A stretch of 64,000 nucleotides of DNA from Acanthococcus lagerstroemiae (GCA_031841125.1 CM063108.1:49870122-49934121); one strand, 5' to 3'; shown: positions 10,051-21,521, counted from the stretch's first letter. Notes: a model not told the origin generated them from the letters alone. Program-made: numbers and translations.

Positions 10051-11990
10051 CCACGTGAATGGTGTGGTGGGACGTAGACGCGCTACCACTTCACTCCCTG
10101 CTCCAGCCCTTGTCTACGGGCGAGCTTTTCCTCATGATGGCCGAAACGAAGGTAGGCCGATACCCGGTTTCATCCACTTCGGCTTCTCAGCATCTCCGGG
10201 ACCAGAGTATCCGGCGCAAGACGCAAACGACGAAAAAGGAAAATTACCATTGCTTTTGAAGTTTCACGCCACTAATTGCCGATTTCGCTTTGCAAATTGA
10301 GGACTTCATTTTTCCAAGTGACTAACATTAATTTAAAACTGAACAAGCAGGGGAAAAAAGGGAAAAAAATCAATGCTTTTGAAATCTTTCTCGCAGGGCA
10401 CTCGATGTTGCCAACTAAAGGCCAATTTCACTAAATTTGTTTGTCCTGGAATGTGCGTGGGGGAAGCTCCCTCTCTCTTATCGGTTCATCCGTGGTCTTG
10501 AAGCTGGATATTCTCAAATACTGAGAACTCAGAACTCCAAAACTATCATGAATTTGGATCATAATCATGCATAAAACAGGTTTCAGTGTTCTTGATACAT
10601 TTAGTTTTCTCAGAAACACCTTGTATATTGACAACTAGTCCTCATATTCCTCTTCCTTTATTACATCTTAGTTCTTTCTTGGAAGAAGGAGGAAATCAGC
10701 GAGAGATAATATTAAAAAAAGTTATTAAATATTCTGCAGTAATCGGGGTTTTCATGTAGACATTACTCTTTCTGAAAACTCAATAGCTATAGTCCCTCCT
10801 TCTCCATCCCAATTTTAGCAGACTGCAAAGGGACGTTCACTGACTGAGCCCATATCCAAAAGTGGCCTTCTAAGCGTTCGATTGCTTGAAAATAAAAGAG
10901 AAAATGCTGTCCTATATTCCTACAAAGCCAAGTCAGGATCGTCCGTTCTTTTTTTGCTCACAAAATTCCTTACTGAATCGGCTTTATCTGGTGGCCGACC
11001 CACAAAAGCTACAAAAGCTGTGACACAATGTAATTAAGAAGGTTCTTTCAATTGCGTTGAAGGTTCTCATTTTTTTGTATCTTTTTTCACAGTGAAGAAA
11101 TTCTCACATTTTGCGCGTCCTTGAATTGCGGGAACCATTGCTTAAATTATTTTTTGTAAACAATTTTTTGTGGGCAATTTATTTATTTTTTGGTTGGGGG
11201 GAGGGGGATTTTATTATTATTATCCGTTTTCTGGGGTGTAGAAGGAATAGTTCGAACAACATAAGTGAAATCCGAAATAAGGAACATTACGAACCATCTG
11301 ACCGATAACGAAGATGGGGTCTTTCGCTCTTAAAATAGCTCACTCTATGTATCACTTTTGAACCCTCTATGCTTCAAATGCAGTAATGGCTCTCCATAAG
11401 ATAAGTCGAGAAACGAATAAAATGACGCAAACGATATTGCGGCAGTAGTGCGTTTTGTCCTATCTGCTGTTGTCTCGAAAAGTCGTTTTCGCACGTTAGC
11501 TCCTTTTCCGTAGTCCAGGTCATAAATGATGTTCAAGAATACACACGTACACGCATGCGCATGTACAAGAAATCATGAAAATTGGGAATTAGTGCCATTC
11601 GCATTCTCTTGCCGTCATGATTCGTCGAGCAAAGTTTATCCCGACCCCAGTCCCGGTGTTAAGGGACAAAAACAATATAACTGATTTACAAAAATCAGCT
11701 ACGACCGCCATTCCACCTAATGCGAGCTATAACTCAGCAATTATACGCTGTAACTGGAGCGTCTACCTTCACACTTTTTTGAAATCCATTACTTTCTCCA
11801 TTATGTACACTCCAAAGTTTCAAATTTCAACTAATTGGATCGTTCATTAACTAGGTACACGTGAACATAATACACGAAAATATCAAAGGCGATTCTCTCT
11901 CGAGGGCTGACGAAGTTCACAACCCCCCTGCAGCCCGATTATTTCGATTCTCTCGAATACTCGCTTACAGGTACCCCCTTTGCGAGCATA
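10051..11990. other. unassigned sequence, no supported gene
   Basis: 10055-10260 is CpG-rich with overlapping short open frames (66 and 81 residues) but no recognisable domain. The remainder is AT-rich and shows nothing. Confidence 0.35.
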
Positions 11991-13040
11991 AATTAGCGAG
12001 ATTATCCAGCGAGTGTCGTTATCACTTTCGGGCGGCTCAGCCATCGAGTACATAGCTGTAAGGAACCCGCGCCTTGCCCTGCCGTGCCGCCCCAGACTTG
12101 GACGTAGAAAACTTCCACAAACGCATATTAAATGAGAGTACACCGGTAATATAGCCGGCAACCCGAACCGGGGAGCTAAGTAACGTAAAATGGCGTCGGA
12201 AGTTTACCTTCTCGAAAGTTGAAGTGTGTGCACACCGGTGGCCCGCACGGCCGGAACGCGAACGCGAGCGGGGCGAGTTTTACTTTCATCGCGTAATTAC
12301 GCGTTTCGCAAAAAGCCCTCCGCGGGTATCCGCGATGCGACGCGGCCTCGGCACGGCGTTGCGGTGAAAATTCGCTGCGAACGCGATCTTCGCTCCAGTA
12401 CTGTCCCCGCGCGTCCATTTCCGCCAAGTTGGAAATAGGAAACCATCGGCGGAGTGAGAAAGCTGTGCTGCGCCGTGTCCTCGGTCTCTATCCATTCTCT
12501 CTCTCTCTCTCTCGCTTTTTCGCTATGTCGCACGTCCTTAATATATTCATTAAAATGCCTTTTCTTAACTACCCCCTTTTCCGGGCGTTTAAAACGCGCG
12601 CACGAAAATTGCGAGTCGAGTTTTCTCCCTCGATGACTTTTCATCGTCGTATACGCGCGTAATTTCGGCTCGTCGCCGGCGCTAGCGAGAAAAATGTTTT
12701 CGCGGTGACTGCTGCGGTCAGTGGCGCGGGTTTCTGCGCGCCATTTTCACACCCTCTTCGATGAAGACGCGGCGGGTTTTCCATCCACTTCTACGCGTAA
12801 TATATCAACACGTGTGCGGCGAAGCTGGCGCGGGATTCTCGCATACCTCCAAAAGTCGCCCCGACGGAGAGTCACCGGAGTTATTTAGTCGGGTTAATTC
12901 GAGGGCAGTGCGGAGTGTAAGGAGATACTCGTACTCGGGGTTCGAAAATGGAAGTTTTACTACGTCGAATTCTGTACTACGAACATACCTATGGTTATTC
13001 ACCTTCCTACGACGACGCACCTATCAAGACGAGGAGGTGA
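11990..13040. other. CpG-rich unique stretch
   Basis: High local GC with abundant CpG, a short CT run at about 12497-12513, and long overlapping open frames in all frames. The overlap is what GC-rich sequence produces by chance, so none is called. It could be a host promoter or untranslated exon; no splice-supported coding exon is recognisable. Confidence 0.4.
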
Positions 13041-13044
13041 GGGG

Positions 13045-13310
13045 TGTGTGAAGAGGAAAGGCTTCCGGCTGTGCGGAACCCGAAAATTCCAGGTTAGTGC
13101 TGGGAGCGTTAAGCTCGGTTAGTATGAAACCCCATGGTAGCACTTTGCAGGACAGCGCCCACCGGAAGCGGAAGGCGAAATGGGGGGCTCGGGCCGGCCT
13201 CAAAGCGTACCTCCGGCCACTGATGCGATACCCGAAAGGGCAGTTTCCGAGGCCGGGGGTGCTGGCATGCGTGCATCGCTATACGTCCCATCAGACACGA
13301 CTCCCGTAAG
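13045..13310 (+). repeat. GC-rich dispersed repeat, copy 1
   Basis: Matches 35925-36200 in the same orientation with about 70-75 percent identity by eye. Shared stretches are CTTCCGGCTGTG/CGTCCGGCTGTG, AATTCCAGG, GGTTAGTA, CTGATGCGATRCCCGAAAGG and GGCATGCRTGCATC. No long reading frame is shared. It may be an untranslated part of a retrotransposon, but the class is undetermined. Confidence 0.65.
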
Positions 13311-13500
13311 AAAAACACACGGAGCAAAGATCAATATGTTACTACCTGGGAATAAGAAATTTGTTAGAAACCAGAAGTTTATAAGCAAATGCTGAGAATC
13401 TTCTGGATTAAAAATACACACCTTTGATTTTGTAATTATTTCTCATTTTGAAGTATTTACATAATGATCTTTGCTCCGTGTGTTTTCCTTACGGGAGTCA
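13301..13500. mobile_element. short inverted-repeat element (about 200 bp) next to F-box copy
   Basis: The left arm at about 13303-13333 (CTCCCGTAAGAAAAACACAC then GGAGCAAAGAT) is repeated in inverted form at about 13468-13498 (ATCTTTGCTCCGTGTGTTTT then CCTTACGGGAG). The two arms are about 31-36 bp, one mismatch apart, around a 130-bp AT-rich centre: the layout of a MITE or hairpin. It sits just upstream of the chimeric F-box copy and supplies part of its apparent N-terminus. Confidence 0.7.
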
Positions 13501-13571
13501 ATACGTACGTCGACCCAACGACGGCTACTTTTGCCAACCGTAACTTACTGTGTGACGTCAGGGGAAATCTG

Positions 13572-13958
13572 TACGCTTTTGAGTTTCTGTCTAATGATGA
13601 CGGAAAATTTGACATTATATCTAGACTACCAGTGGAGATCTCAACAAGTATCTTCCGAATGTTAGATCCGGCATCCATGGTAGCTGCAATGCAAGTTCGA
13701 CAAAGCTGGTATTGGTTGTACAAATCAGATACAGGACTCAAAAGAATTATGAGAAAGAAAGTTCGAGAACGCAAAGAGGCGAAAAGACTCTTGATTCATA
13801 ATCTAAGTGTTCAAGCGAGAAGCTCCTAGTATCGAAAAACACAGTCCGATGTGGATACTCGACTCGGCCAGCGGAATACAACAAAACGAAAAGCTAAATC
13901 CCAAGCAAGATCATCGAAAAAGCCTCGAAACTTCCAGGTGAAATGCTTAAGAATATAA
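13572..13958 (+). pseudogene. F-box family pseudogene with replaced N-terminus (copy 4)
   Basis: Family sequence begins abruptly at ACGCTTTTGAGTTTC. The normal leader and MAVFYQMS codons are replaced by foreign sequence running from the 13301-13500 inverted repeat. An open frame from ATG 13464 fuses that foreign part (MIFAPCVFLTGVNTY...) to the complete F-box. A TAG at about 13827 stops it after LSVQARSS, where siblings read SSWYR. Downstream sequence to KCLRI-stop is still readable. A truncated chimeric F-box protein of 121 residues is formally possible, but no TACCATACGGTA promoter is attached. It is the duplicate of copy 1. Confidence 0.75.
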
Positions 13959-14142
13959 CAAAGCTGACTTTGGTTCATAAGCATTGTAATGTAAATACAT
14001 AACCTTGTAAGATAATTAATAAATGATTGCTCTAAAATGCCAAGTTTTTACTTATTGAACTTCATGATGAGAAAGCTGGCCGCTCTGCATACTGAACGCT
14101 GGTTGGCTAATATTACTATGTACGCCGAAATAGTTGCGAGTT

Positions 14143-14154
14143 TACCATACGGTA
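14143..14154 (+). promoter_or_regulatory. TACCATACGGTA element of F-box copy 5
   Basis: Exact 12-mer, 125 bp before the GTG at 14268, with GGTTGGCTAATATTAC about 40 bp upstream. The context matches the element at 1853, as expected for duplicated blocks. Confidence 0.8.
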
Positions 14155-14267
14155 TTACCTGCGGTGTGATACTACCGCAAATACCCGAATACGGCGTAGT
14201 GGCATTCGAGAAACCAACCGGTTAACGTTGAATCACTAAGACCACATCGAACGATTCTACAGTAAAA

Positions 14268-14681
14268 GTGGCTGTTTTTTATCAAATGTCCTACGCTTTT
14301 GACTTTCTGTCTGATGACGACGGAAAATTTGACATTATATCTGCACTACCAGTGGAATTATCGGCAACTATCTTCCGGATGTTAGACCCGGCATCCATGG
14401 TAGCTGCCATGCAAGTTAGACGAAGCTGGTATTGGTTGTACAAATCAGACAAAGGACTCAAAAGAATCCTGAGAAAGAAAGTCCGAGAACGCAAAGAGGC
14501 GAAAAGACTCTTGATTCACAATCTGAGTGTCGACCCGAGGAGCTCCTGGTATCGACAGCCACAATTCGATGTGGACACTCTACTCGACCAACGGAGGAGT
14601 ACAACAAAACGGAAGGCTAAATCGCAAGCAAGATCTGCGAAAAAGCCTCGAGACTTCCAGGTGAAATGCCTAAGAATGTAA
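14268..14681 (+). CDS. small F-box protein, start codon changed to GTG (copy 5)
   Basis: The frame is fully open and family-like (LPVELSATIF, MLDPASMVAAM, WYWLYKSDKGLKRIL), with one extra arginine codon near the tail (DQRRSTTKRK). The codon at 14268 that is ATG in siblings is GTG here. Eukaryotic GTG starts are inefficient, so translation may begin at the in-frame ATG at 14286 (MSYAFDFL), which would leave the F-box intact. Alternatively the copy is newly inactivated. AATAAA at 14740-14745. It is the duplicate of the gene at 1978. Confidence 0.7.
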   Translation: MAVFYQMSYAFDFLSDDDGKFDIISALPVELSATIFRMLDPASMVAAMQVRRSWYWLYKSDKGLKRILRKKVRERKEAKRLLIHNLSVDPRSSWYRQPQFDVDTLLDQRRSTTKRKAKSQARSAKKPRDFQVKCLRM

Positions 14682-14759
14682 CGAAGCCAACTCTGGTCCC
14701 TAGAAATGTTGTAATGTAAATAGACCTTGTAAATTAATTAATAAATCATAGCTCTAAAT

Positions 14760-16430
14760 TTTCATCAATGTTCTTACTTATTGAACTTTATGATGGCAAG
14801 ACGGGTCTCTTTCTATATTTGTAATCTATGAGTGTCTACTTGTATTATGAGATAAGAGGGAAGGGCAAGCAATATCAACGCTCATTCAAATGTTCCATAA
14901 CTGAGAAGTGTTTCTCTAGTAATCAAAAGGCAGCAGCCTTACAAGTTTCTTAGATTCAGTTTTCGAGCATTTTTCAGGGAGTGGGGGAGCGTTGAAAATG
15001 TTGATATTCCTGAGAAGAGAGTAACCGTAGTACAGCAGACATCCTGAACAAATCCGAAGTCCTAAGAAACACGGTGAAAGTTCGTGATGGCTACCTCTTA
15101 TGTGTCACGGGCTATCATTCCTCACCATCAAGAACACTCCATCGCTTTATTTTATTGACTTTTTTATACATTACAGAGGTCCTTACTTCTGGTAGATTAA
15201 ATAATTTTTTCAGTTGGCATACCTACTAGATCAGTTCCAAATAGGTATAAAGGGGGAAAAGTGTTCTCCAAACTCTGAGCAAGCCTAGCGAAGGGTAATC
15301 CATTTTTCAAGGGACTTGAAGTTTTTATAAGACAACATTTTTTTTCGGCGTTCGAGCCCCAATCGAAAGAGAAGCCCTCCATATGGGATTAAAAATTCTT
15401 TTCTTTCTGAAATTTTGGACTTTCAGGTTCTCTGAGTCCATTCTTGGTATCATTTCCCGCAGCACAAGGGGTTAAATTTTATTAAATTAAAATTTATTCT
15501 CCCCATTATTTTTTATGTCTTTATAATGATTTTTGAGTCGGTGAGTTCATGTTTGGAGTTCTTTCTGCTCTCCTTTTACCCTGTGGACTCCACAAGGGAC
15601 TGATTTTCAATTATCTTAGTATCAAGATCAGCCCCTTGTGAAGCCCAACGGGTTAGGACAGCGTGGAATAAACTAAACTTTTATTTTGCAACAAGAAACG
15701 AGAAAATCAGAATAGCTGAAGTTCATCCCTAAAGGAGAGTAAGGAGAAAGAATTCTAAAAATAAATGAATGATACGCCTTAAGAAAAAAAAAAATTAGGC
15801 ATAAATAATGTGGAAATTAAGAATCAGCTCCGTGTAAAGCTCAAAGAGGAAGGGGAAGGATGAGGAGGACTCTTAAGCATGGATTCAATGGCCTTAAAAA
15901 GATCAGTTTGAAATGGAAAATATCAATTTTGAAAGAAAAACATTCACTTGAAGGAGAAAATACTTTTTAGATTCCATTATGTTAGGGCTTCTCCTGACCG
16001 GCGCTCAACTTTCAAAAATTAATGTTAATTTCTTTGAGAATTTTAATATTCTGGAGGCACGGTTTACCCTTCACCAATTTTTCTGAAACTTATCACCAAA
16101 ATTTTCTAGAATATTTGGAGCCTATTTAGGGAGCAAGTCAAATGAAAATCAAAGGCTGAAAAATAAGGACCTTCCCCAGAAACCAATTAGATCATACCTA
16201 ATTGAAATAACTAATCCCAGAGCATCCAATTTGTCAATTACACAATCTCAATGATCATATTTCTTATGCGTGTCATCAATATTCATGAATTATTACTTTC
16301 TGTTTAAATCGAAACTGCCTTTTTGCCTTCCGAATCTTAATTTAAGTCCATTGGCCCACCAGCCAATCATGCATCTTAAAATTAAACAAAATCATCAATA
16401 CCGCATACTCAATGCTGGTTGGCTAATACC
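14760..16430. repeat. intergenic part of duplicated block, second copy
   Basis: Near-identical to 2460-4080. No gene is supported. Confidence 0.8.
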
Positions 16431-16444
16431 AAAATCATTGAGTT

Positions 16445-16456
16445 TACCATACGGTA
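16445..16456 (+). promoter_or_regulatory. TACCATACGGTA element of F-box copy 6
   Basis: Exact 12-mer, 126 bp before the ATG at 16571, with GGTTGGCTAATACC about 25 bp upstream. Matches the element at 4098. Confidence 0.8.
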
Positions 16457-16570
16457 TTACCTACTGCATTAAACTACCGCAAATTCCCGAATACAGCGTA
16501 GTGGCACTCGAGAGACCAATTGTTAAACATTGGTTCCACTAAGACCACATCAAACGATTCTACAGTAAAA

Positions 16571-16981
16571 ATGGCTGTTTTTTATCAAATGTCCTACGCT
16601 TTTGACTTTCTGTCTGATGACGACGGAAAATTTGACATTATATCTGCACTACCAGTGGAATTATCGGCAACTATCTTCCGGATGTTAGACCCGGCATCCA
16701 TGGTAGCTGCAATGCAAGTTCGACGAAGCTGGTATTGGTTGTACAAATCAGGCAGAGGACTCAAGAGAATCCTGAGAAAGAAAGTCCGAGAACGAAAAGA
16801 GGCGAAAAGGCTCTTGATTCACAATCTCAGTGTCGACCCTAGGAGCTCCTGGTATCGACAACCACAATCCGATGTGGACATTCGACTCGACCAACGGAGT
16901 ACGAAAAAACGAAAGGCTAAATCGCAAGCGAGATCTGCGAAAAAGCCTCGAGACTTCCAGGTGAAATGCCTAAGAATGTAA
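16571..16981 (+). CDS. small F-box protein, 136 aa (copy 6)
   Basis: Intact ATG-started member with LPVELSATIF and MLDPASMVAAMQVRR. Distinctive residues are the KSGRGLKRIL turn (Gly-Arg where others have Asp-Lys) and DVDIRLDQRSTKKRKAKS in the tail. The open frame continues 17 codons upstream of the ATG, but the conserved MAVFYQ and the promoter spacing support 16571. AATAAA at 17038-17043. It is the duplicate partner of 4223 and the last plus-strand copy before the transposon-filled centre. Confidence 0.82.
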   Translation: MAVFYQMSYAFDFLSDDDGKFDIISALPVELSATIFRMLDPASMVAAMQVRRSWYWLYKSGRGLKRILRKKVRERKEAKRLLIHNLSVDPRSSWYRQPQSDVDIRLDQRSTKKRKAKSQARSAKKPRDFQVKCLRM

Positions 16982-17090
16982 AGAAGCCAACTTTAGTCCA
17001 TAAATATTCTAGTGCAAATAGACTTTGTAGAATAATTAATAAATCATAGCTCTAAATTTTCATCAATGTTCTTACATATTGAACTTCATG

Positions 17091-17118
17091 TTACTGTGTG
17101 ACGTCACGGGAAATCTGT
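17091..17118 (+). repeat. 28-bp direct repeat (other copy 13545-13572)
   Basis: TTACTGTGTGACGTCA, then one variable base, then GGGAAATCTGT occurs at both places in the same orientation with one mismatch. The first copy abuts the truncated F-box copy 4; this copy abuts the putative hAT-like element. It brackets the duplicated block holding copies 4-6 and may mark a duplication breakpoint. Confidence 0.65.
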
Positions 17119-17825
17119 CTATCGAGCAGTGTATTGCAGCCAAATAATACGGCTTTGGCTTTCGGCTTAGGCTGATGACCTTGAAAAATACGACTTCGGC
17201 TTCCAGCTACTCCAATTTTTCAAAATAAAGCTGGCTTTCGGCTGCTATTCTGTTTGTCGAGTTTGGTATCCTCTAGACGGTATTTTGGGCCGCAGAACAT
17301 AATTAGGCTACGAAAATCGACCTCTAAGTCGAAAAAATACGTAAAAATATACTATTACAATGAACACTGATATTGATTCTTTCATTTTATCAATCTATTT
17401 CATTTTTAAATTAATGCGAGAGTATCATAATTACTCGGGTAGCCCTTCCTAACGCGGGAAATTCTGCTATTTTTATTTTCTTAAATGCTACTTCTCGAAT
17501 GGTTCTCTATAGTGTAAAAATGATTCCTTGAAAATCTTGACCAATTGATTAATATTGACCCGTGCCGCAAACATGTTGAAGATTCTGTAAAACAGCAGCG
17601 TGTCTCGTGTCACTGATATCTCGAGTGAACCCCCCAGTGTAATCAGCAGAGCCCCGTGACATTTTTATCTTGGGCAAAAACCACAAAATATGTAACGGAT
17701 ATAACAGTGTTGTTTGGAACAAAATAGAAATTTTATTTGAATTGTACATAATAGGTGTCTACCAAATATGTAACATTTATCAAAGTTATAAAAACAAAAT
17801 TGAACTTTATTAAGTGTATCTAGAT

Positions 17826-18980
17826 GATTTTTCGGATTCACCGACATTTGCCCGAATCCCCGAAAACAAATTGCCCGAATGACATTTTACCCGAATAAAA
17901 AAAGGCCCGGAAAAAAGAAATCGAAAAACATTTTGCCCGAACAAGAAAGACCCTGAAGAAATTCTGCCCGAAAGACTTTGATGTACTCGAAAAGAAAAAA
18001 GTTGGAGACAAAACTTTTCAGTATAAGGAAAGTTTTAAGGCGCAGGAAGGTCTCCTAAATGGGATAATTTTTTCGGGTTAGACGGCAGTTCAGCTTTACG
18101 AATCCTTTGAATGGTTCTCGTAAGTGCGGTTTGCTCTGGGAGCTGACTGAGGACTCCCGAGCTGACGCCTGCTAGTTGTGTACGAAGTATTTGTGAGGGC
18201 ACCATCTCCGGGTGCGCAGAAGCTTGTTCTTTCACAATTTGAGTCAACTCCTCTGCTGCAGTCGCCTCAACATTAGACTGGTGCGCGTGTTGGGATTCAT
18301 CCGGACCTTTCATTAGCGTAACGGTTCCATCACTGTCTGGTTCTGTAGTTATTGCGCGTGCTCTACACTTTTGCACGTGAACTTTTTGACAGTCCCAGTA
18401 CATCCGTCCCTTACTCGTGCGAGACCGAATGTAGATGTACCCGCCTACATGAAGATGTGCGCCGACTTGCTTTAGATTCTTGTTTTCTTCAATAGCTACT
18501 GATGATGCAGCTGAATTCTCCACAAAGTACAACAAACCATTTCCACGGAAAGAGACAAAATGAAGACTGAAAAAGAGAGTCGTACTTTTCCTTTTTTCCT
18601 CTAATTGTATTTACATACACGCGAATTAATAAACACATTTTCTATTATTCAGTCAGTGTACTTTCAGACCTTAATCATCTAAAGAGACATTCTGCGTCTT
18701 TCTCCCCTGTCTTAAATCATTTTTCGGGCAGTTCTGTAAATAAAAGTAGAGGAAAAAAGAAAAATTTCGACTCTCTTTTTCCGTCTTCGTTTCAACTTCG
18801 AAAAAAATATTTTTTTGGACGTTCAGGAATTCGGGGGCAAAAGTCTTTCAGGCAGAATTCTTTCGGGGTCTTTCTTGTTCGGGCAATTTGTTTTCGGGGA
18901 TTTTTCTTCGGGCAAATTGTTTTCGGGCGAACGGTTTTCGGGTAAAATTCTTCGAGCGAATGTCGGGAAACCGATTTTTT
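17826..18980 (-). mobile_element. MULE (Mutator-like) element with repeat-built terminal inverted repeats
   Basis: Left arm 17833-17985 and right arm about 18830-18973 are inverted copies built from tandem TTGCCCGAA-type units. The best-matching segment is GCCCGAACAAGAAAGACCC in both arms. Ends read CGGATTCACCGACATTTGCC and, inverted, CGGTTTCCCGACATTCGCTC. The interior encodes a FLYWCH-domain protein. The length (1.15 kb) and lack of a transposase catalytic core show an internally deleted copy. A target-site duplication could not be fixed by eye. Confidence 0.7.
18035..18535 (-). CDS. FLYWCH zinc-finger protein, MULE-derived, 166 aa fragment
   Basis: Residues about 27-90 fit a FLYWCH zinc finger: HVGGYIYIRSRTSKGRMYWD, then C-x(6)-C-R-A-R-A, then an H-x-H pair (QHAHQS). 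Such domains form the DNA-binding N-terminus of many Mutator-like transposases. The following helical part (EELTQIVKEQASAHPEMVPS, then LTRTIQRIRKAELPSNPK) is typical of the linker before a MULE transposase core. The core is absent: the frame stops after GDLPAP and runs into the terminal repeat. Probably a relic of the element's transposase rather than a host gene. Confidence 0.65.
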   Translation of the reverse strand: MLYFVENSAASSVAIEENKNLKQVGAHLHVGGYIYIRSRTSKGRMYWDCQKVHVQKCRARAITTEPDSDGTVTLMKGPDESQHAHQSNVEATAAEELTQIVKEQASAHPEMVPSQILRTQLAGVSSGVLSQLPEQTALTRTIQRIRKAELPSNPKKLSHLGDLPAP

Positions 18981-18984
18981 GCAA

Positions 18985-21520
18985 TCTTCTAACTCTACAC
19001 CGAGCGTTTTTTTTTTGTTTTTTTTTGTTTTTTTTTTTAAATAATTAAGAAACTTTATGCGATAATCAGATACCACTTATAAAATGAACTGTTTTTGACC
19101 TTCATTCAAGCTCAGTTGTTGTATTCTTCAATTAAACGCACGCCCCTCTCTGCTGCGTCGTATACTACTCTGATATTTTCTGCCATTTTCTTAACCTTCC
19201 GATATTCTCCATCTATACTTTATTCAATTGCAGCTTTGTCCAAAAAAGAATTATTCATATCAAACCGAGAAAAACACGCTTTTGTTTCCGGACAGATGAA
19301 ACGGCTCGATTCTTTTTTAGAATTTCTTCAAGTTCTGAACTTTTGAACGTAAATTTTTTAGTTGAAACGAGCCATTTCTTCTTCTGATACTTCAAAACTG
19401 TGCATGATTTGACGCATTTTTTTCTTTTGTTTCAAGAGATACTACATCGCCATTAAAAAAAAGAAAATGCCATAGCTTTTCAGGGCTCAAATATCACAAA
19501 CGATTCGAAAATTTGGCCAAAACTGTTCAAGATATAGTTCCATCAATGTTCCGATAAGCATACAAGCCTTTAATTAGATCAAAGTCTGTCGGGGGTGCTT
19601 CTGCTGACAGAAAACATTGAAACCAATAGTTCACATAGATTTTGATGATGAAAATAGCAACATTCATTTTGAATTCACTCCGGATTAAGTAAATTTTTAA
19701 TGAATAAATAGCCTTTGACCAGCCCCATAGACGGAAAGAGCGGGCCTGGGGCAATTTCCGCGAGCCCCTCTCTTCTTCCAGTTCAATTTGTTCTTTTGTT
19801 ATATGGAAAAAGTTATAAGCTACGGGATAAGACGTTTCTTTTATGGTGTAAGGCGTGATTGCCGATTTGATGTACAGTACGATTGAAATTCCGGTCTTTT
19901 AAAAATATCGGGCCCCCTTGAAAGTCCAGGCCCGGTGTATCCCCCTCCCCCTTCAACAGGGTTGCCTTTGACATTCATCGAGTGTGATGTACTGCCCCTG
20001 GATAATGAAATCGTACATTTTTGTTAGGCAGCTCACCTGAGAAAATCATGAATAATTTTGGGAACTCTTTGTAATCATTTTGTGAAAACTTGATTCGATA
20101 ACTAACACTCGATCTTCTCGAAAAACTTGAGCTATACTTTTTTCTTCGACTCCTGGTACGGATTTTTTTCCCATCTATTTTTGGTCAATTATCTTGAAAT
20201 TTTTTGAAAAATGGAACATTAGGACTAGATGTTCTCACAAGCTTACATTCAAACGCTGCTCTTAAGAGTAGTTCACTAATATAGTGTCTGCAGGGCAGAT
20301 ATAGGAGATTTTTTTTCCAAAAGTTTTTCTAGAAGAACACAAGCGCCATTACGTGCTCCAGTATTATTTGTAGCAGTAGTTTCGAAAAGCAGCAAGCTCT
20401 CATCTTATTTTCTAGGTCCTAGTCACATAAAATATCGAATATAGCTTCGGCCTGCATTTTCCCTGTACTTTTTTCTATACACAGTTGAAACGTGAAGAAT
20501 CTGTTCTATTTCACAATTCGTTAAAATGATCAGAAGTCCATCAACTGATTCATGGCCTGTTAATCCTGTAAGAAAGAGCTTACCATCCCAAGTTTGCAGC
20601 ACGGGGTAATATTGATGAATCGGGTCCAAATGTTGAGGGAATTATTTTATCATAGGAAGTAACCATTTTAAGGGATAGCACTTGAAAATTTCGGATTTTT
20701 AATTTTAAGGGTCACCCTAATAATTACACTTCAGAAGACAAAATTTTCTCAATTATAAACCCTGATAAACGGTTGCGCTGAGGATAAAACTGAGCTGAGA
20801 AAAGAGTCGTTCAACAGTCACCTCAGTCTCTGGCACTACAAATATGATATTCGCCACCACCCACATTGCTCTATGCTCCATTTTGCGTTTCTTTCAAGAG
20901 GAAAGGGGAAAGAAATTCGATATTCTGAATCCGGATACTTCTGCATCATAAAATATAACTGGAACGTGAAAATCTATTACCAGGGAAAATTATTTTATGT
21001 TTCGACATATTTTTCCTATTGATTCATATAGGGAATATTCCATCATATCTTTATGATTCATGTAATATGCAGTCAATTGATTGGACCCAACTTGATTGGA
21101 CATATTTTGACATATTTTGCTATTAAAAGCATAATATAAATGCATTTTTGTACTATTTTCCTCAGTTTTTGGGCATATTTTCGGAATATTTGGCCATTTT
21201 AGATAACTTTTCGGGAATATTTCTACTTTTCTGCTGGAAAACAATAAAAACATCTGAAAATTCGATAGGAAATGAAATGACAGAAACTGGTTGGTAGTAC
21301 ATTAGCGCTCCTACATTTTTTCATGGTTCAAATCCGAATGCGGACGTGAAATTGTACCTCTGAATTAAGTTATCTGTGGCATGTGTTGATTTCTTTATCA
21401 GTGATGCACTAAGTTTTCGTGTTTGTAATTTTTGACCATAGACATGGTGTCACAATTATTCAGCCTGAAAAGTTCTGCATTTTGATACCCATATTGTGTT
21501 ACTGAATATTTTGAGCATAT
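18985..21520. other. AT-rich interior of the putative hAT-like element, no gene seen
   Basis: A T-rich run at 19005-19040 is followed by scattered short open frames (19095-19346, 19527-19754, 20423-20629), none recognisable. AAAATTATTTTATGT at 20985-21000 recurs in inverted form at about 22511-22525. Confidence 0.4.
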
Positions 21521-21521
21521 A

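Noticed and set aside
18792..19076. 94-residue frame rich in FCPK/CPKK words
   Set aside because: It translates the TTGCCCGAA terminal-repeat array of the MULE, not a gene.
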